NCBI GenBank assembly: GCA_017577485.1
Contig: PKRI01000012.1
Coordinates: forward strand, 1 to 44,971
Source: Bacillota bacterium
GTDB lineage: Bacteria; Bacillota; Sulfobacillia; Thermaerobacterales; RSA17
Direction: 5' to 3'
DNA length: 44,971 nt
Shown here: positions 34,000-41,824 of the stretch, in pieces
Position numbering within the stretch: position 1 is the first letter of the stretch
Layout of the letters: every line of letters begins with the position of its first letter
Notes under the pieces: model-generated
What the model was told of the DNA's origin: nothing
Seen by the model: only the letters and a program-made list of their open reading frames with translations
The model's database searches: none
Translations under genes and position numbers: made by a program

Positions 34000-35276
34000 C
34001 CCTGCCGCGCGATTCCTTCCGGCCGGTACTTGCCTACGATCAGCGTGGCGTTCTGGCCGCCGAAGCCGAAGGCGTTGGACAGGGCTACATTGACCTCCTG
34101 GCGCCGGGCCTTGTTGGGCACGTAGTCCAGGTCGCACTCGGGATCGGCCGTGTCCTGATTGATGGTCGGATGGATGATTCCGTCACGCAGGGTCAGGACA
34201 CAGGCGATCAACTCCACGGCGCCGGCGGCGCCCAGCAGGTGGCCGATCATGGACTTGGTGGAACTCACGGCCAGCCTGTCGGCGTGCTCGCCGAACACGC
34301 GCCGGATGGCCGCCGTTTCGGCGGCATCGCCGGCGGGCGTGGACGTGCCGTGGGCGTTGATGTAGTCGACCTGTTCCGGCGCCAGCCCGGCATCCCGCAG
34401 CGCCCGCATCATCGACCGGGCGCCGCCGTCGCCGTTGGGTGCCGGCGCCGTGATGTGGTGGGCGTCGGCGGTCATGCCGTACCCCAGCACCTCGGCCAGG
34501 ATCGGGGCGCCGCGGCGCAGCGCGTGATCCAGCCGCTCCAGCACCAGGATGCCGGCGCCCTCGCCCATGACGAACCCGTCCCGCTCGGCGTCGAAGGGCC
34601 TCGACGCCCTCTCCGGCTCGTGGTTGCGGGTGGACAGGGCCCGCATGGCGCAGAACCCGGCGAAGGCCAGCGGCACGAAGGCCGCCTCGGTGCCGCCGGT
34701 GATCATGACCTCCGCCTCGCCGAACTGGAGGATCCGGAAGGCCTCGCCGATGGCGTTGGCTCCCGAGGCGCAGGCGGTGACCAGGGTGGTGTTGGGCCCG
34801 CGGAACCCGAACTGGATGGCCGTCTGGCCGGCGGCCATGTTGGCGATCATCATGGGCACGAAGAACGGGCTGACCCGCCCGGGACCCCGCTCCAGCAGGA
34901 CATGGAACTGCTCCACCAGGGTCTCCATCCCGCCGATGCCCGAGCCCAGCACCACGCCCACCTGCTCCGGATCCAGGTCGGCCGGGTCGAGCCGCGCCGA
35001 CTCCAGCGCCATCCGGGCGCCGGCCACCGCGAACTGGGTAAACCGGTCCATGCGGCGGGCTTCCTTGCGGTCGATGAAATCGGTGGGCTCGAAGTCCAGG
35101 ACCTCGGCGCCGATCTGGGTCGGGAAGGGCGATGGGTCGAAGCGCTGGATCCGCCGCACCGCGGAGCGGCCGTTGACCAGCCCCTCCCACAGGGCATCGA
35201 CCCCGACCCCGAAGGGGGTCACCGCCCCCATGCCCGTGATGACCACGCGGTGCTTGCCGTCAGGACTCCGCTCCAC
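33996..35276 (-). CDS. fabF: 3-oxoacyl-[ACP] synthase II FabF
   Basis: Condensing enzyme that elongates acyl-ACP with malonyl-ACP. It is 426 residues. VVITGMGAVTPFG is at the N-terminus, catalytic Cys169 in VTACASGANAIGEAF, and the two His in NAHGTSTPAGD and IGHLLGAAGAVE. GTG 35276 has GGAGG 6 nt upstream and overlaps the last 17 bases of acpP. GTG 35246 is a less likely start. It lies between acpP and rnc. Confidence 0.96.
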   Translation of the reverse strand: MERSPDGKHRVVITGMGAVTPFGVGVDALWEGLVNGRSAVRRIQRFDPSPFPTQIGAEVLDFEPTDFIDRKEARRMDRFTQFAVAGARMALESARLDPADLDPEQVGVVLGSGIGGMETLVEQFHVLLERGPGRVSPFFVPMMIANMAAGQTAIQFGFRGPNTTLVTACASGANAIGEAFRILQFGEAEVMITGGTEAAFVPLAFAGFCAMRALSTRNHEPERASRPFDAERDGFVMGEGAGILVLERLDHALRRGAPILAEVLGYGMTADAHHITAPAPNGDGGARSMMRALRDAGLAPEQVDYINAHGTSTPAGDAAETAAIRRVFGEHADRLAVSSTKSMIGHLLGAAGAVELIACVLTLRDGIIHPTINQDTADPECDLDYVPNKARRQEVNVALSNAFGFGGQNATLIVGKYRPEGIARQG

Positions 35277-35526
35277 CAGTATCCTCCGGGACCCGCTGCC
35301 GGATGTACTCCACCGCGTCGCCGACGGTGACGATGCGCTCCGCGTCCTCGTCGGGGATCTCCATGTCGTATTCCTCTTCAAAGGCCATGATCAACTCGAC
35401 GAGATCCAGGGAATCGGCGCCCAGGTCGTCGAGAAACGACGACTCCAGCGTGATCTCGTCCTCTTCGAGGCCGAGTTTCTCGGCGATCAACTGCCGCACG
35501 GTCTGAAAGATTCGATCCTCGCTCAC
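35260..35526 (-). CDS. acpP: Acyl carrier protein
   Basis: Carrier of acyl chains in type II fatty acid synthesis. It is 88 residues. The phosphopantetheine site is Ser39 in LGADSLDLVELIMAFEEEY. The protein is strongly acidic. GTG 35526 has GAGGAGG 9 nt upstream. Slightly longer than Escherichia coli ACP owing to a C-terminal tail (PEDTGGAES) that overlaps the fabF start. Confidence 0.96.
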   Translation of the reverse strand: MSEDRIFQTVRQLIAEKLGLEEDEITLESSFLDDLGADSLDLVELIMAFEEEYDMEIPDEDAERIVTVGDAVEYIRQRVPEDTGGAES

Positions 35527-35549
35527 GTGATGGACCCTCCTCAACAGGA

Positions 35550-36299
35550 TCAGGCCGTCATGGTCAGGCCGCCGTCGACCACCAGCGTCTGGCCCGTCAC
35601 GTAGCCGGCGGCGTCGGAGGCCAAAAAAACAACCGCGCCGGCGACATCTTCCGGGGTTCCGAAGCGGCCCAGCGCGATCTGGTCCAGCATGCGCCGCTTC
35701 CACTCCTCACCCAGCGCGGCTGTCATATCCGTCTCGATCACGCCGGGCGCCACGGCGTTGACGGTGATGCCCCGGCTGCCCACCTCGCGGGCCAGGGTCT
35801 TGGTGAACCCGATCAGGCCTGCCTTGGCGGCGGCGTAGTTGGCCTGGCCCGGGTTGCCCGTGAGGCCCGACACGGAGGCGATGTTGATGATCCGGCCGTA
35901 GCGCCGGCGCAGCATGCCGCGGAGCACCGCCCGCGTGGTGCGATAGGCCGCCGTCAGGTTGGTGGCGATGACCTCATCCCACGATTCGGGCGACATGCGC
36001 ACCAGCAGGCCGTCGCGGGTGATCCCGGCGTTGTTGACCAGGATGTCGACGGGGCCCAGGCGCTCTTCAACCGCGCCCACCAGGGCCTCGGCGGCATCGC
36101 CGTCGCTGACGTCGGCCTGGAAGGCCTCGGCGCGGCCGCCCCGCTCCCGGATCTCGGCCACCACCGCCTCGGCGGCATCCCGGGAGCGGGCGTAGTTCAC
36201 CGCCACGGCCGCCCCCTCCGCCGCCAGGGCCAGGGCGATGGCCCGGCCGATGCCCCGGGAAGCCCCGGTTACCAGTGCCACCCGCTCAGACAAGCGCAT
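35550..36299 (-). CDS. fabG: 3-oxoacyl-[ACP] reductase FabG
   Basis: NADPH-dependent reduction of 3-oxoacyl-ACP. It is 249 residues. Rossmann motif TGASRGIG at 11-18, NNAGITRDGL, and the catalytic Ser142, Tyr155 and Lys159 (NYAAAK). ATG 36299 has GGGGAGG upstream and follows fabD by one base. The C-terminus YVTGQTLVVDGGLTM is typical. Confidence 0.97.
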   Translation of the reverse strand: MRLSERVALVTGASRGIGRAIALALAAEGAAVAVNYARSRDAAEAVVAEIRERGGRAEAFQADVSDGDAAEALVGAVEERLGPVDILVNNAGITRDGLLVRMSPESWDEVIATNLTAAYRTTRAVLRGMLRRRYGRIINIASVSGLTGNPGQANYAAAKAGLIGFTKTLAREVGSRGITVNAVAPGVIETDMTAALGEEWKRRMLDQIALGRFGTPEDVAGAVVFLASDAAGYVTGQTLVVDGGLTMTA

Positions 36300-36300
36300 T

Positions 36301-37278
36301 TTAGCAAGCCTCCCCTAGCGCCGCAACGGCGGCCGACAGCGACTCCAGGTCTTCGACGTGGGCGGCCCTGAGTCCCCGGTCGATGCGCTTGAGGAAGCCG
36401 CCCAGGGTGGTGCCGGGGCCCAGTTCCAGCCACAGCGCCGGCGTGAAGGACCTCATGGTCTCCACGCAGGCTTCCCAGTGCACCGGGTGATCCACCTGGG
36501 CCAGCAGCGCCCGGCGCAGGTCGGCGGCGTCCGTCCGGGGCCGGCCGTCCACGTTGGACACCACCGGGACCCGGGCGTCGGCCAGCGGCGCCTCTTCCAG
36601 GGCCGGAGCGAACCGCCGCGCCGCCGGCTCCATCAGCCGGCAGTGAAAGGGCGCGCTGACCGGCAGTTCCACCACCCGCCGGGCACCGGCGGCCCGTGCC
36701 CTGTCTGCCAGCCGCGCCACGGCGTCGGCATGGCCTGCCACGACCACCTGTCCCGGGCAGTTGTAGTTGGCCGGTTGGACGTGACTCTCCTCCGTGCTGG
36801 CCTCGCGGCAGAGATCCTCGACCACGGCGGTTTCCAGGCCCATGACGGCGGCCATGGCCCCCACCCCCAGGGGGACGGCCTCCTGCATGCAGCGGCCCCG
36901 CCAGCGCACCAGGCGGGCGGCATCGGCCAGCGGCAGCGCGCCCGCCGCCACCAGGGCGGAATACTCGCCCAGGCTGAGTCCCGCGGCCACCACCGCCGGC
37001 ACCGGCCCGCCCAGTTCCTCCTCCAGGCAGCGCAGGGCGGCCACGCTGACCGTCAGGATGGCCGGCTGCGTGATCTCCGTCTCGGCCAGGCGCTCCGCCG
37101 GCCCCTCGAAGCACAGATCCCTGAGGGGCAGGCCGCAGGCCTCCTCGGCCTCGGCGAACACCCGCCGGGCCGCCTCGTACCGGTCGTAGAGTTCCCGGCC
37201 CATGCCCACGTACTGGGCCCCCTGGCCCGCAAACATGAGGGCGACGCCGCGGCCGCCCCGCTGCTTCTGCTCCGCCAT
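36301..37278 (-). CDS. fabD: Malonyl-CoA:ACP transacylase FabD
   Basis: Moves malonyl from CoA to ACP. It is 325 residues. FAGQGAQYVGMG at the N-terminus, nucleophile Ser102 in GLSLGEYSALVAAG (Leu in place of the more common His before Ser), and the catalytic His in VSAPFHCRLMEPAA. ATG 37278 has AAGGAG 8 nt upstream and lies 5 nt after degV. Confidence 0.96.
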   Translation of the reverse strand: MAEQKQRGGRGVALMFAGQGAQYVGMGRELYDRYEAARRVFAEAEEACGLPLRDLCFEGPAERLAETEITQPAILTVSVAALRCLEEELGGPVPAVVAAGLSLGEYSALVAAGALPLADAARLVRWRGRCMQEAVPLGVGAMAAVMGLETAVVEDLCREASTEESHVQPANYNCPGQVVVAGHADAVARLADRARAAGARRVVELPVSAPFHCRLMEPAARRFAPALEEAPLADARVPVVSNVDGRPRTDAADLRRALLAQVDHPVHWEACVETMRSFTPALWLELGPGTTLGGFLKRIDRGLRAAHVEDLESLSAAVAALGEAC

Positions 37279-37283
37279 GACCG

Positions 37284-38129
37284 CTACTCCTTCACGGTGA
37301 AGGCCACGCCCAGCACCCCGGGGCCGGCATGGGTGCCCACCACGGGCCCGATCTGCCCCCGGCGCACCCGGCCCACGCGCCCGGTGGCCCTGAGCGCCTG
37401 CTCCAGCTCATCAACCCCGTCGGGCTGGGCGGCGTAGACCACGGTGATGTCGGCGGTCCGGTCCCCCACGGCCTCGCCGAAGAGCCGGACCAGTTCCGGG
37501 ATGACGCGGCTGCGGCCGCGCACCCGGCCCGCCGGCGCCACCACCCCGTCGGACAGGGTCACGATGGGCTTCATGTTGAGCAGGGAGCCCAGAAGGGCCT
37601 GGGCCCGGCCGATTCGGCCGCCCCGCTCCAGGTACTCCAGCGTGTCGATGGCGCCGAAGAGGTTGGTCCGGCTGCACAGCGACTCCGCCAGTTCCACCAC
37701 CTCGTCGGCGGAGGCGCCGTCGCGGGCAGCCTGGGCGCAGTCCAGCACCACGTGGCCCAGGCACGCCGTCACCAGCCGCGAGTCGATCAGGCGGATGTCG
37801 GCGCCCTGCAGCATCTCCCGGGCAGCCCGGGCCGACTGCAGCGTGCCGGACATGGCCTCGGAGATGTGGATGGAGACGATGGTGTCCCCGCCCTCCGCCA
37901 GGCGCCGGTAGACCTCGGCGAAGTCGCCCGGCGAGGGCTGCGACGTTTGGGGCAGGCGCTCCTTTTCGGCGGTCAGGCGCCGGAAGAACTGGTCCGGCGA
38001 CATGTCCACCTGGTCCCGAAACACCTCGTCGCCGAAGTGGACGTAGAGCGGCACCATCTCGATGCCGTACTCCTCCCGCACCTCCGCGGGCAGATCGGCC
38101 GTGCTGTCGGTGACGATGCGCACACCCAT
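37284..38129 (-). CDS. DegV/FakB family fatty-acid-binding protein
   Basis: DegV proteins bind a single fatty acid. FakB members present it to the kinase FakA, giving acyl-phosphate. It is 281 residues. The N-terminal RIVTDSTADLP, TSQPSPGDF, the fatty-acid carboxylate loop ISEAMSGTLQSA, LEYLERGGRIGRAQALLGSL and THAGPGVLGV are all present. ATG 38129 has GGGGAG upstream. It lies between fabH and fabD, four genes from plsX, which interconverts acyl-phosphate and acyl-ACP. fakA itself is not in the window. Chain specificity cannot be read. Confidence 0.92.
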   Translation of the reverse strand: MGVRIVTDSTADLPAEVREEYGIEMVPLYVHFGDEVFRDQVDMSPDQFFRRLTAEKERLPQTSQPSPGDFAEVYRRLAEGGDTIVSIHISEAMSGTLQSARAAREMLQGADIRLIDSRLVTACLGHVVLDCAQAARDGASADEVVELAESLCSRTNLFGAIDTLEYLERGGRIGRAQALLGSLLNMKPIVTLSDGVVAPAGRVRGRSRVIPELVRLFGEAVGDRTADITVVYAAQPDGVDELEQALRATGRVGRVRRGQIGPVVGTHAGPGVLGVAFTVKE

Positions 38130-38162
38130 CCCGGTCTCCCCTTTCCCGGCCCGGCGCCGGCC

Positions 38163-39194
38163 TCAGGCGCCCCCCGCCGCCTGCCGCGCCTTCGGCCGGT
38201 CCAGGGTCCACCGGCACACGGCGGCACCCCAGGTGAGACCCCCGCCGAAGGCCACCAGCAAGACCAGGTCGCCGGGGCGAATCCGTCCCTGATCCACCGC
38301 CTCGTCCAGCGCCACGGGGATCGAGGCCGCCGACGTGTTGCCGTAGCGGTCGATGTTGACGTAGACCCGTTCCATGGGCAGGCCGAAGCGGCGGGCCGAG
38401 GCTTCGATGATGCGGTAGTTGGCCTGGTGAGGGATGTAATAGTCCACATCGGCGAAGCCCAGGCCGCACTTCTCCAGGGCGGCCTGGGCCGCCTCCCCCA
38501 TGACCTTGACGGCAAACTTGAAGACCTCACGGCCGTTCATGTGCACGTAATGGAGCCGGCTGCGCACGGTTTCCTCGCTGGCCGGCAGGCGCGAGCCGCC
38601 GGCGGGCTGCTTGAGCAGGTCGGCGCCGCCGCCGTCGGCGCCCAGGTGGAACGACAGCAGGCCCTGGTCCTCCGCCGGCGCCGGCTGCAGCACCACGGCC
38701 CCGGCGCCGTCGCCCAGCAGCACGCAGGTGCGGCGGTCGGTCCAGTCCACGATCTTGGAGAGGGTCTCGGCCCCGATGACCAGCACGTTGTTGTAGAGGC
38801 CGGTTTCGATGAACTGGGCCCCGGTGGCCAGGGCGTAGACGAAACCGGAGCAGGCCGTCTCCAGGTCGAGGGCCGCCGCCCGCGATGCCCCGAGCCGGTC
38901 CTGGACGATGCAGGCCGTGGCGGGGAAGGGCATGTCGGGCGTCACCGTGGCCACGATGATCAGGTCCAGGTCGGCGGGATCCAGGCGGGCTTCCTCCAGC
39001 GCCCGGCGGGCCGCCACCACCGCCAGGTCCGAGGTGGCCTGGTCCTCGGCCGCTACCCGGCGCTCGCGGATGCCGGTCCGGGTGCGGATCCACTCGTCGG
39101 TGGTGTCCACCATCTTCTCCAGGTCGAAATTTGTGACCACGCGTTCCGGGACGCACGAACCCACCCCGGTGATGGTGGCGCGCCTGCGCCTCAT
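38163..39194 (-). CDS. fabH: 3-oxoacyl-[ACP] synthase III FabH
   Basis: Starts fatty acid chains by condensing acyl-CoA with malonyl-ACP. It is 343 residues. Catalytic Cys115 in LETACSGFVYALATG, His in IPHQANYRII, and Asn in RYGNTSAASIPVALDEA. ATG 39194 overlaps the plsX stop (ATGA) and has GGAGAGGTG 8 nt upstream. Primer choice (branched or straight) cannot be told here. Confidence 0.96.
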   Translation of the reverse strand: MRRRRATITGVGSCVPERVVTNFDLEKMVDTTDEWIRTRTGIRERRVAAEDQATSDLAVVAARRALEEARLDPADLDLIIVATVTPDMPFPATACIVQDRLGASRAAALDLETACSGFVYALATGAQFIETGLYNNVLVIGAETLSKIVDWTDRRTCVLLGDGAGAVVLQPAPAEDQGLLSFHLGADGGGADLLKQPAGGSRLPASEETVRSRLHYVHMNGREVFKFAVKVMGEAAQAALEKCGLGFADVDYYIPHQANYRIIEASARRFGLPMERVYVNIDRYGNTSAASIPVALDEAVDQGRIRPGDLVLLVAFGGGLTWGAAVCRWTLDRPKARQAAGGA

Positions 39195-40195
39195 AGCTTC
39201 AACACCTCTCCGGCGGCGGTCAGGTGGTCGGCGATGCGGTCCACCATCCGCTGCTGGACTGTCCGGACGGCGACGCCGATGCCGTTGGCGACGGCACGGG
39301 CGTCCGAACTGCCGTGGCATTTGATGACGACCCTGCTGAGGCCCAGCAGCGGCGCCCCGCCGTACTCGGCGTAGTCCAGCCGCCGGCGGATGCGCTGCAG
39401 GCTGCTCCGGGCCAGGGCCATTCCCAGGGCCGCCCGGCGGCTCGACCGCACTTCCTCCCGCAGCAGGCGGAAAATGCCCAGGGCGGTGCCCTCCACGGCC
39501 TTGAGCACGGCGTTGCCCACGAACCCGTCGCAGACCACCACATCGGCCGGACCGTCGAACAGGTCCCTGGCCTCGACGTTGCCGACGAAGTTCAGGCCGG
39601 CCCGTTCCAGGAGTTCGTAAGCCTCCCGGACGGCGCGGCTGCCCTTGCCGCTCTCGCTGCCGATGTTGAGCAGGGCGACCCGCGGCCGGGGCCTCGACGC
39701 CACCTGCTCCATGAACACGGCGCCCATGACGGCGAACTGCACCAGGTGCTGGGCGGTGCAGTCCACCTGGGCGCCCAGGTCCAGCATCAGAAAGCCCTTC
39801 CCGTCCCAGGTGGGCAGCACGGTGGCCAGCGCCGGGCGCCGGACGGCACCGACGGTGCCCAGGGCCAGGTAGGCCGCCGCCATCAGGGCGCCGGTGTTGC
39901 CGGCCGAAACGAAGGCGTCGGCCTCGCCCCGCCGGACCAGGTCCGCGCCCACCGGGATGGAAGCCCGCGGCTTGCGGCGCACGGCCTGGGCCGGCTCCTC
40001 GCCGGCGGCGATGACGTCGGGCGCGTCGGCCACGTCGAAGCGCCCGGCGTCGCCGCCCAGGCGTGACCGGATCTCGGCGGCGGGCCCCACCAGGATGAGG
40101 CGGACCTCGGGGAACCGCTCGGCCGCCATGCGGGCCGCCTCCAGGGGGGCCGCCGGCGCCAGGTCGCCGCCCATAACGTCGATGGCGATCCTCAC
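39191..40195 (-). CDS. plsX: Phosphate acyltransferase PlsX
   Basis: Makes acyl-phosphate from acyl-ACP for PlsY in phospholipid synthesis. It is 334 residues. MRIAIDVMGGDLAPAAPLEA at the N-terminus, LILVGPAAEIRSRL, and SAGNTGALMAAAYLALG. The C-terminal half contains VVCDGFVGNAVLKAVEGTA and GGAPLLGLSRVVIKCHGSSD. GTG 40195 overlaps the fapR stop (GTGA), so expression is coupled to the repressor gene. Confidence 0.97.
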   Translation of the reverse strand: MRIAIDVMGGDLAPAAPLEAARMAAERFPEVRLILVGPAAEIRSRLGGDAGRFDVADAPDVIAAGEEPAQAVRRKPRASIPVGADLVRRGEADAFVSAGNTGALMAAAYLALGTVGAVRRPALATVLPTWDGKGFLMLDLGAQVDCTAQHLVQFAVMGAVFMEQVASRPRPRVALLNIGSESGKGSRAVREAYELLERAGLNFVGNVEARDLFDGPADVVVCDGFVGNAVLKAVEGTALGIFRLLREEVRSSRRAALGMALARSSLQRIRRRLDYAEYGGAPLLGLSRVVIKCHGSSDARAVANGIGVAVRTVQQRMVDRIADHLTAAGEVLKL

Positions 40196-40782
40196 GGGGC
40201 CACCACCCCGTCCTTCTCGCCCGACAGGGCGAAGATCATGAACTTGGCGCGAAACACCTGCTCCTGCCCCGACCGGGTCACAACCTGGACCACGAACTTG
40301 TCGTCGCCCTTTACCCGGATGACCTCCGCCCGCGCCACCAGCCGCTCACCGGCGGTCACCGGACGCTTGTACTTGACGTTGACGATGCCGGTGACGGCCA
40401 CGTCGGCGTCGATGATGGCCAGCGCCAGGGAGTCGGCCTGGGCGAACAGGAAGTGGCTGCGGACGATGCGGGTCTTCTCGAAAACCATGTCGGGCGTGGT
40501 CTCCAGGATGGAGATGCCCCACCGCCCCAGCTCCAGGTCCACCAGTTCGCCCACGATCTCGCGGGCGCCGATGGACTTGACCAGGCTGTAGGAGCGTTCG
40601 GCCATCTCGCGGGTGCGTTCCCGCAGTTCGGGGATGCCCAGGGCCAGGCGGTCGAGCCGGATGGTCTGGACGCTGACGTCGAAACGGGCTGCCAGCTCTT
40701 CGTCGGTGAGGAACGGGTTTTCTTCGAGCACCTGGCGCAGGCGGCGCTGGCGCTGACGCCGGTGCTCCGCTCGGGTCTGCAC
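40192..40782 (-). CDS. fapR: Fatty acid biosynthesis transcriptional regulator FapR
   Basis: Repressor of lipid genes released by malonyl-CoA. It is 196 residues. An N-terminal DeoR-like HTH (NPFLTDEELAARFDVSVQTI, then RLDRLALGIPELRERT) is followed by a hotdog-fold ligand domain (RIVRSHFLFAQADSLALAII, VNVKYKRPVTAGERL). GTG 40782 has GGTGGAG upstream. It heads the operon it is expected to control; a dyad resembling a FapR box lies in its leader. Confidence 0.95.
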   Translation of the reverse strand: MQTRAEHRRQRQRRLRQVLEENPFLTDEELAARFDVSVQTIRLDRLALGIPELRERTREMAERSYSLVKSIGAREIVGELVDLELGRWGISILETTPDMVFEKTRIVRSHFLFAQADSLALAIIDADVAVTGIVNVKYKRPVTAGERLVARAEVIRVKGDDKFVVQVVTRSGQEQVFRAKFMIFALSGEKDGVVAP

Positions 40783-40828
40783 GGCGCTCCACCTCGACGC
40801 GGGCTGCGATAATCGGTGAAGGCTGATG

Positions 40829-40846
40829 CTATGACCAGGTTCTAAG
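40829..40846 (-). promoter_or_regulatory. Candidate FapR box in the fapR leader
   Basis: CTTAGAACCTGGTCATAG on the minus strand is an imperfect dyad around ACC-T-GGT, with a TTAG-N-ACC left half like FapR boxes of the TTAGTACC type. It lies roughly 13-30 nt after the predicted start point, where binding would block transcription. The right half is less conserved. Confidence 0.5.
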
Positions 40847-40865
40847 ACGTGATTCTACGACACCA

Positions 40866-40894
40866 AGTATAGGGGTGCGGGCCGGGGCTGGCAA
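40866..40894 (-). promoter_or_regulatory. Sigma-A promoter of the fapR-plsX-fab operon
   Basis: TTGCCA (40889-40894), 17-nt spacer, TATACT (40866-40871) on the minus strand. The predicted start is near 40859, leaving a leader of about 77 nt that contains the FapR-box-like dyad. Confidence 0.7.
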
Positions 40895-40991
40895 GCGTGG
40901 GATAAAACCGCAGGGCATGCCGCCGGTGGAAGGGTGGGCCGCGGCGGCATGCCCGGGACCGAATGGGTACGCGTGGCGGGAACCTTGCGGC

Positions 40992-41017
40992 GTGCCCGGC
41001 GCGCGAAACGCGGGCAC
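40992..41017 (-). terminator. Hairpin after rpmF
   Basis: GTGCCC and GGGCAC arms close an imperfect GC stem with inner GCG/CGC pairs, about 40 nt beyond the rpmF stop and before the fapR promoter. No U-run follows. Position suits a terminator between rpmF and fapR, but the form is incomplete. Confidence 0.35.
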
Positions 41018-41053
41018 CGGATGCGTCGCGCGCGGCGCGGCCGGCGCCCGGCC

Positions 41054-41233
41054 TCACTCGCCCGAGGCGACGACCTCGCGGCCGCGGTAGTAGCCGCAGT
41101 GGGGGCACACCCGGTGGGGCAGCCTCAGTTCATGGCAGTTGGGGCACTCGGACAGCAGCGGGGCCCGCAGCTTGTAATGGGTCCGCCGCTTGTCGCGGCG
41201 CGCCTTGGACATCTTTCGCTTCGGTACGGCCAT
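41054..41233 (-). CDS. rpmF: 50S ribosomal protein L32
   Basis: L32, 59 residues: MAVPKRKMSKARRDKRRTHY at the N-terminus, then two Cys pairs, CPNC and CPHC, in ECPNCHELRLPHRVCPHCGY. This is the zinc-binding (C+) form. The gene follows DUF177 by 57 nt, the common DUF177-rpmF pair, and precedes the fapR promoter. The Shine-Dalgarno (GAGAGG) is somewhat far upstream of ATG 41233. Confidence 0.97.
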   Translation of the reverse strand: MAVPKRKMSKARRDKRRTHYKLRAPLLSECPNCHELRLPHRVCPHCGYYRGREVVASGE

Positions 41234-41290
41234 GGCTCAACGCATCCTCTCATCGCTGCCGGTCGCGTCATCGCTGCCGGTCGCGCCGGC

Positions 41291-41824
41291 TTATTCCTGC
41301 CCGTCGCGCCGGCGCAGCAGGTCCGCCAGTTCCGCCAGCGGGGCCAGGCGCGGGTCGACGTCGTTGGGCCGGCAGCCGCAGTCGCCCTCGTTCAGGTCGG
41401 CCCCACAGATGGGGCACAGGCCCCGGCAGTCCTCCCGGCACAACTGGCGCATCGGCAGCGCCAGCAGCAGCTGCTCGCGGAAACCCTCGGACAGGTCGAT
41501 CTCGTCACCCTCGAAGACGCTCTCGCGGACGCCCTCGTCGTCCAGCGGATCCTGGTCCGGGCGGCGAAAGGCCTCGCTGTACGAGAACTCCAGCGCCCGC
41601 TCCACGGGCTTCAGGCACCGGGCGCAGGAAGCCCGGATGCGGCCGTGAGCCTTCACGTCGGCCCAGAGGCGGCCGCCGGCGTTGTGGAGGCGCACGTCCA
41701 GGCGAACCGGCCCCTCAAACACCACCTGCTCGCCGCCGACATCCAGAGGCTCCACGTCGGCCTGGACCGACCGCTCCAGGGTCTGCCCCCGCTGCTTCAA
41801 CAGGTTACCGATATCGATGCGCAA
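41291..41824 (-). CDS. yceD: DUF177/YceD family protein
   Basis: A 177-residue member of the YceD/DUF177 family, whose members lie beside rpmF and are linked to 23S rRNA or ribosome work. It starts MRIDIGNLLKQRGQTLE and has Cys-rich segments RASCARCLKPVERAL and LCREDCRGLCPICGADLNEG, the latter typical and likely metal-binding. TTG 41824 has TGGAGG 9 nt upstream. An ATG at 41851 is part of the promoter -10 and can be ruled out. It overlaps the ylbL stop by 20 nt. Confidence 0.92.
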   Translation of the reverse strand: MRIDIGNLLKQRGQTLERSVQADVEPLDVGGEQVVFEGPVRLDVRLHNAGGRLWADVKAHGRIRASCARCLKPVERALEFSYSEAFRRPDQDPLDDEGVRESVFEGDEIDLSEGFREQLLLALPMRQLCREDCRGLCPICGADLNEGDCGCRPNDVDPRLAPLAELADLLRRRDGQE

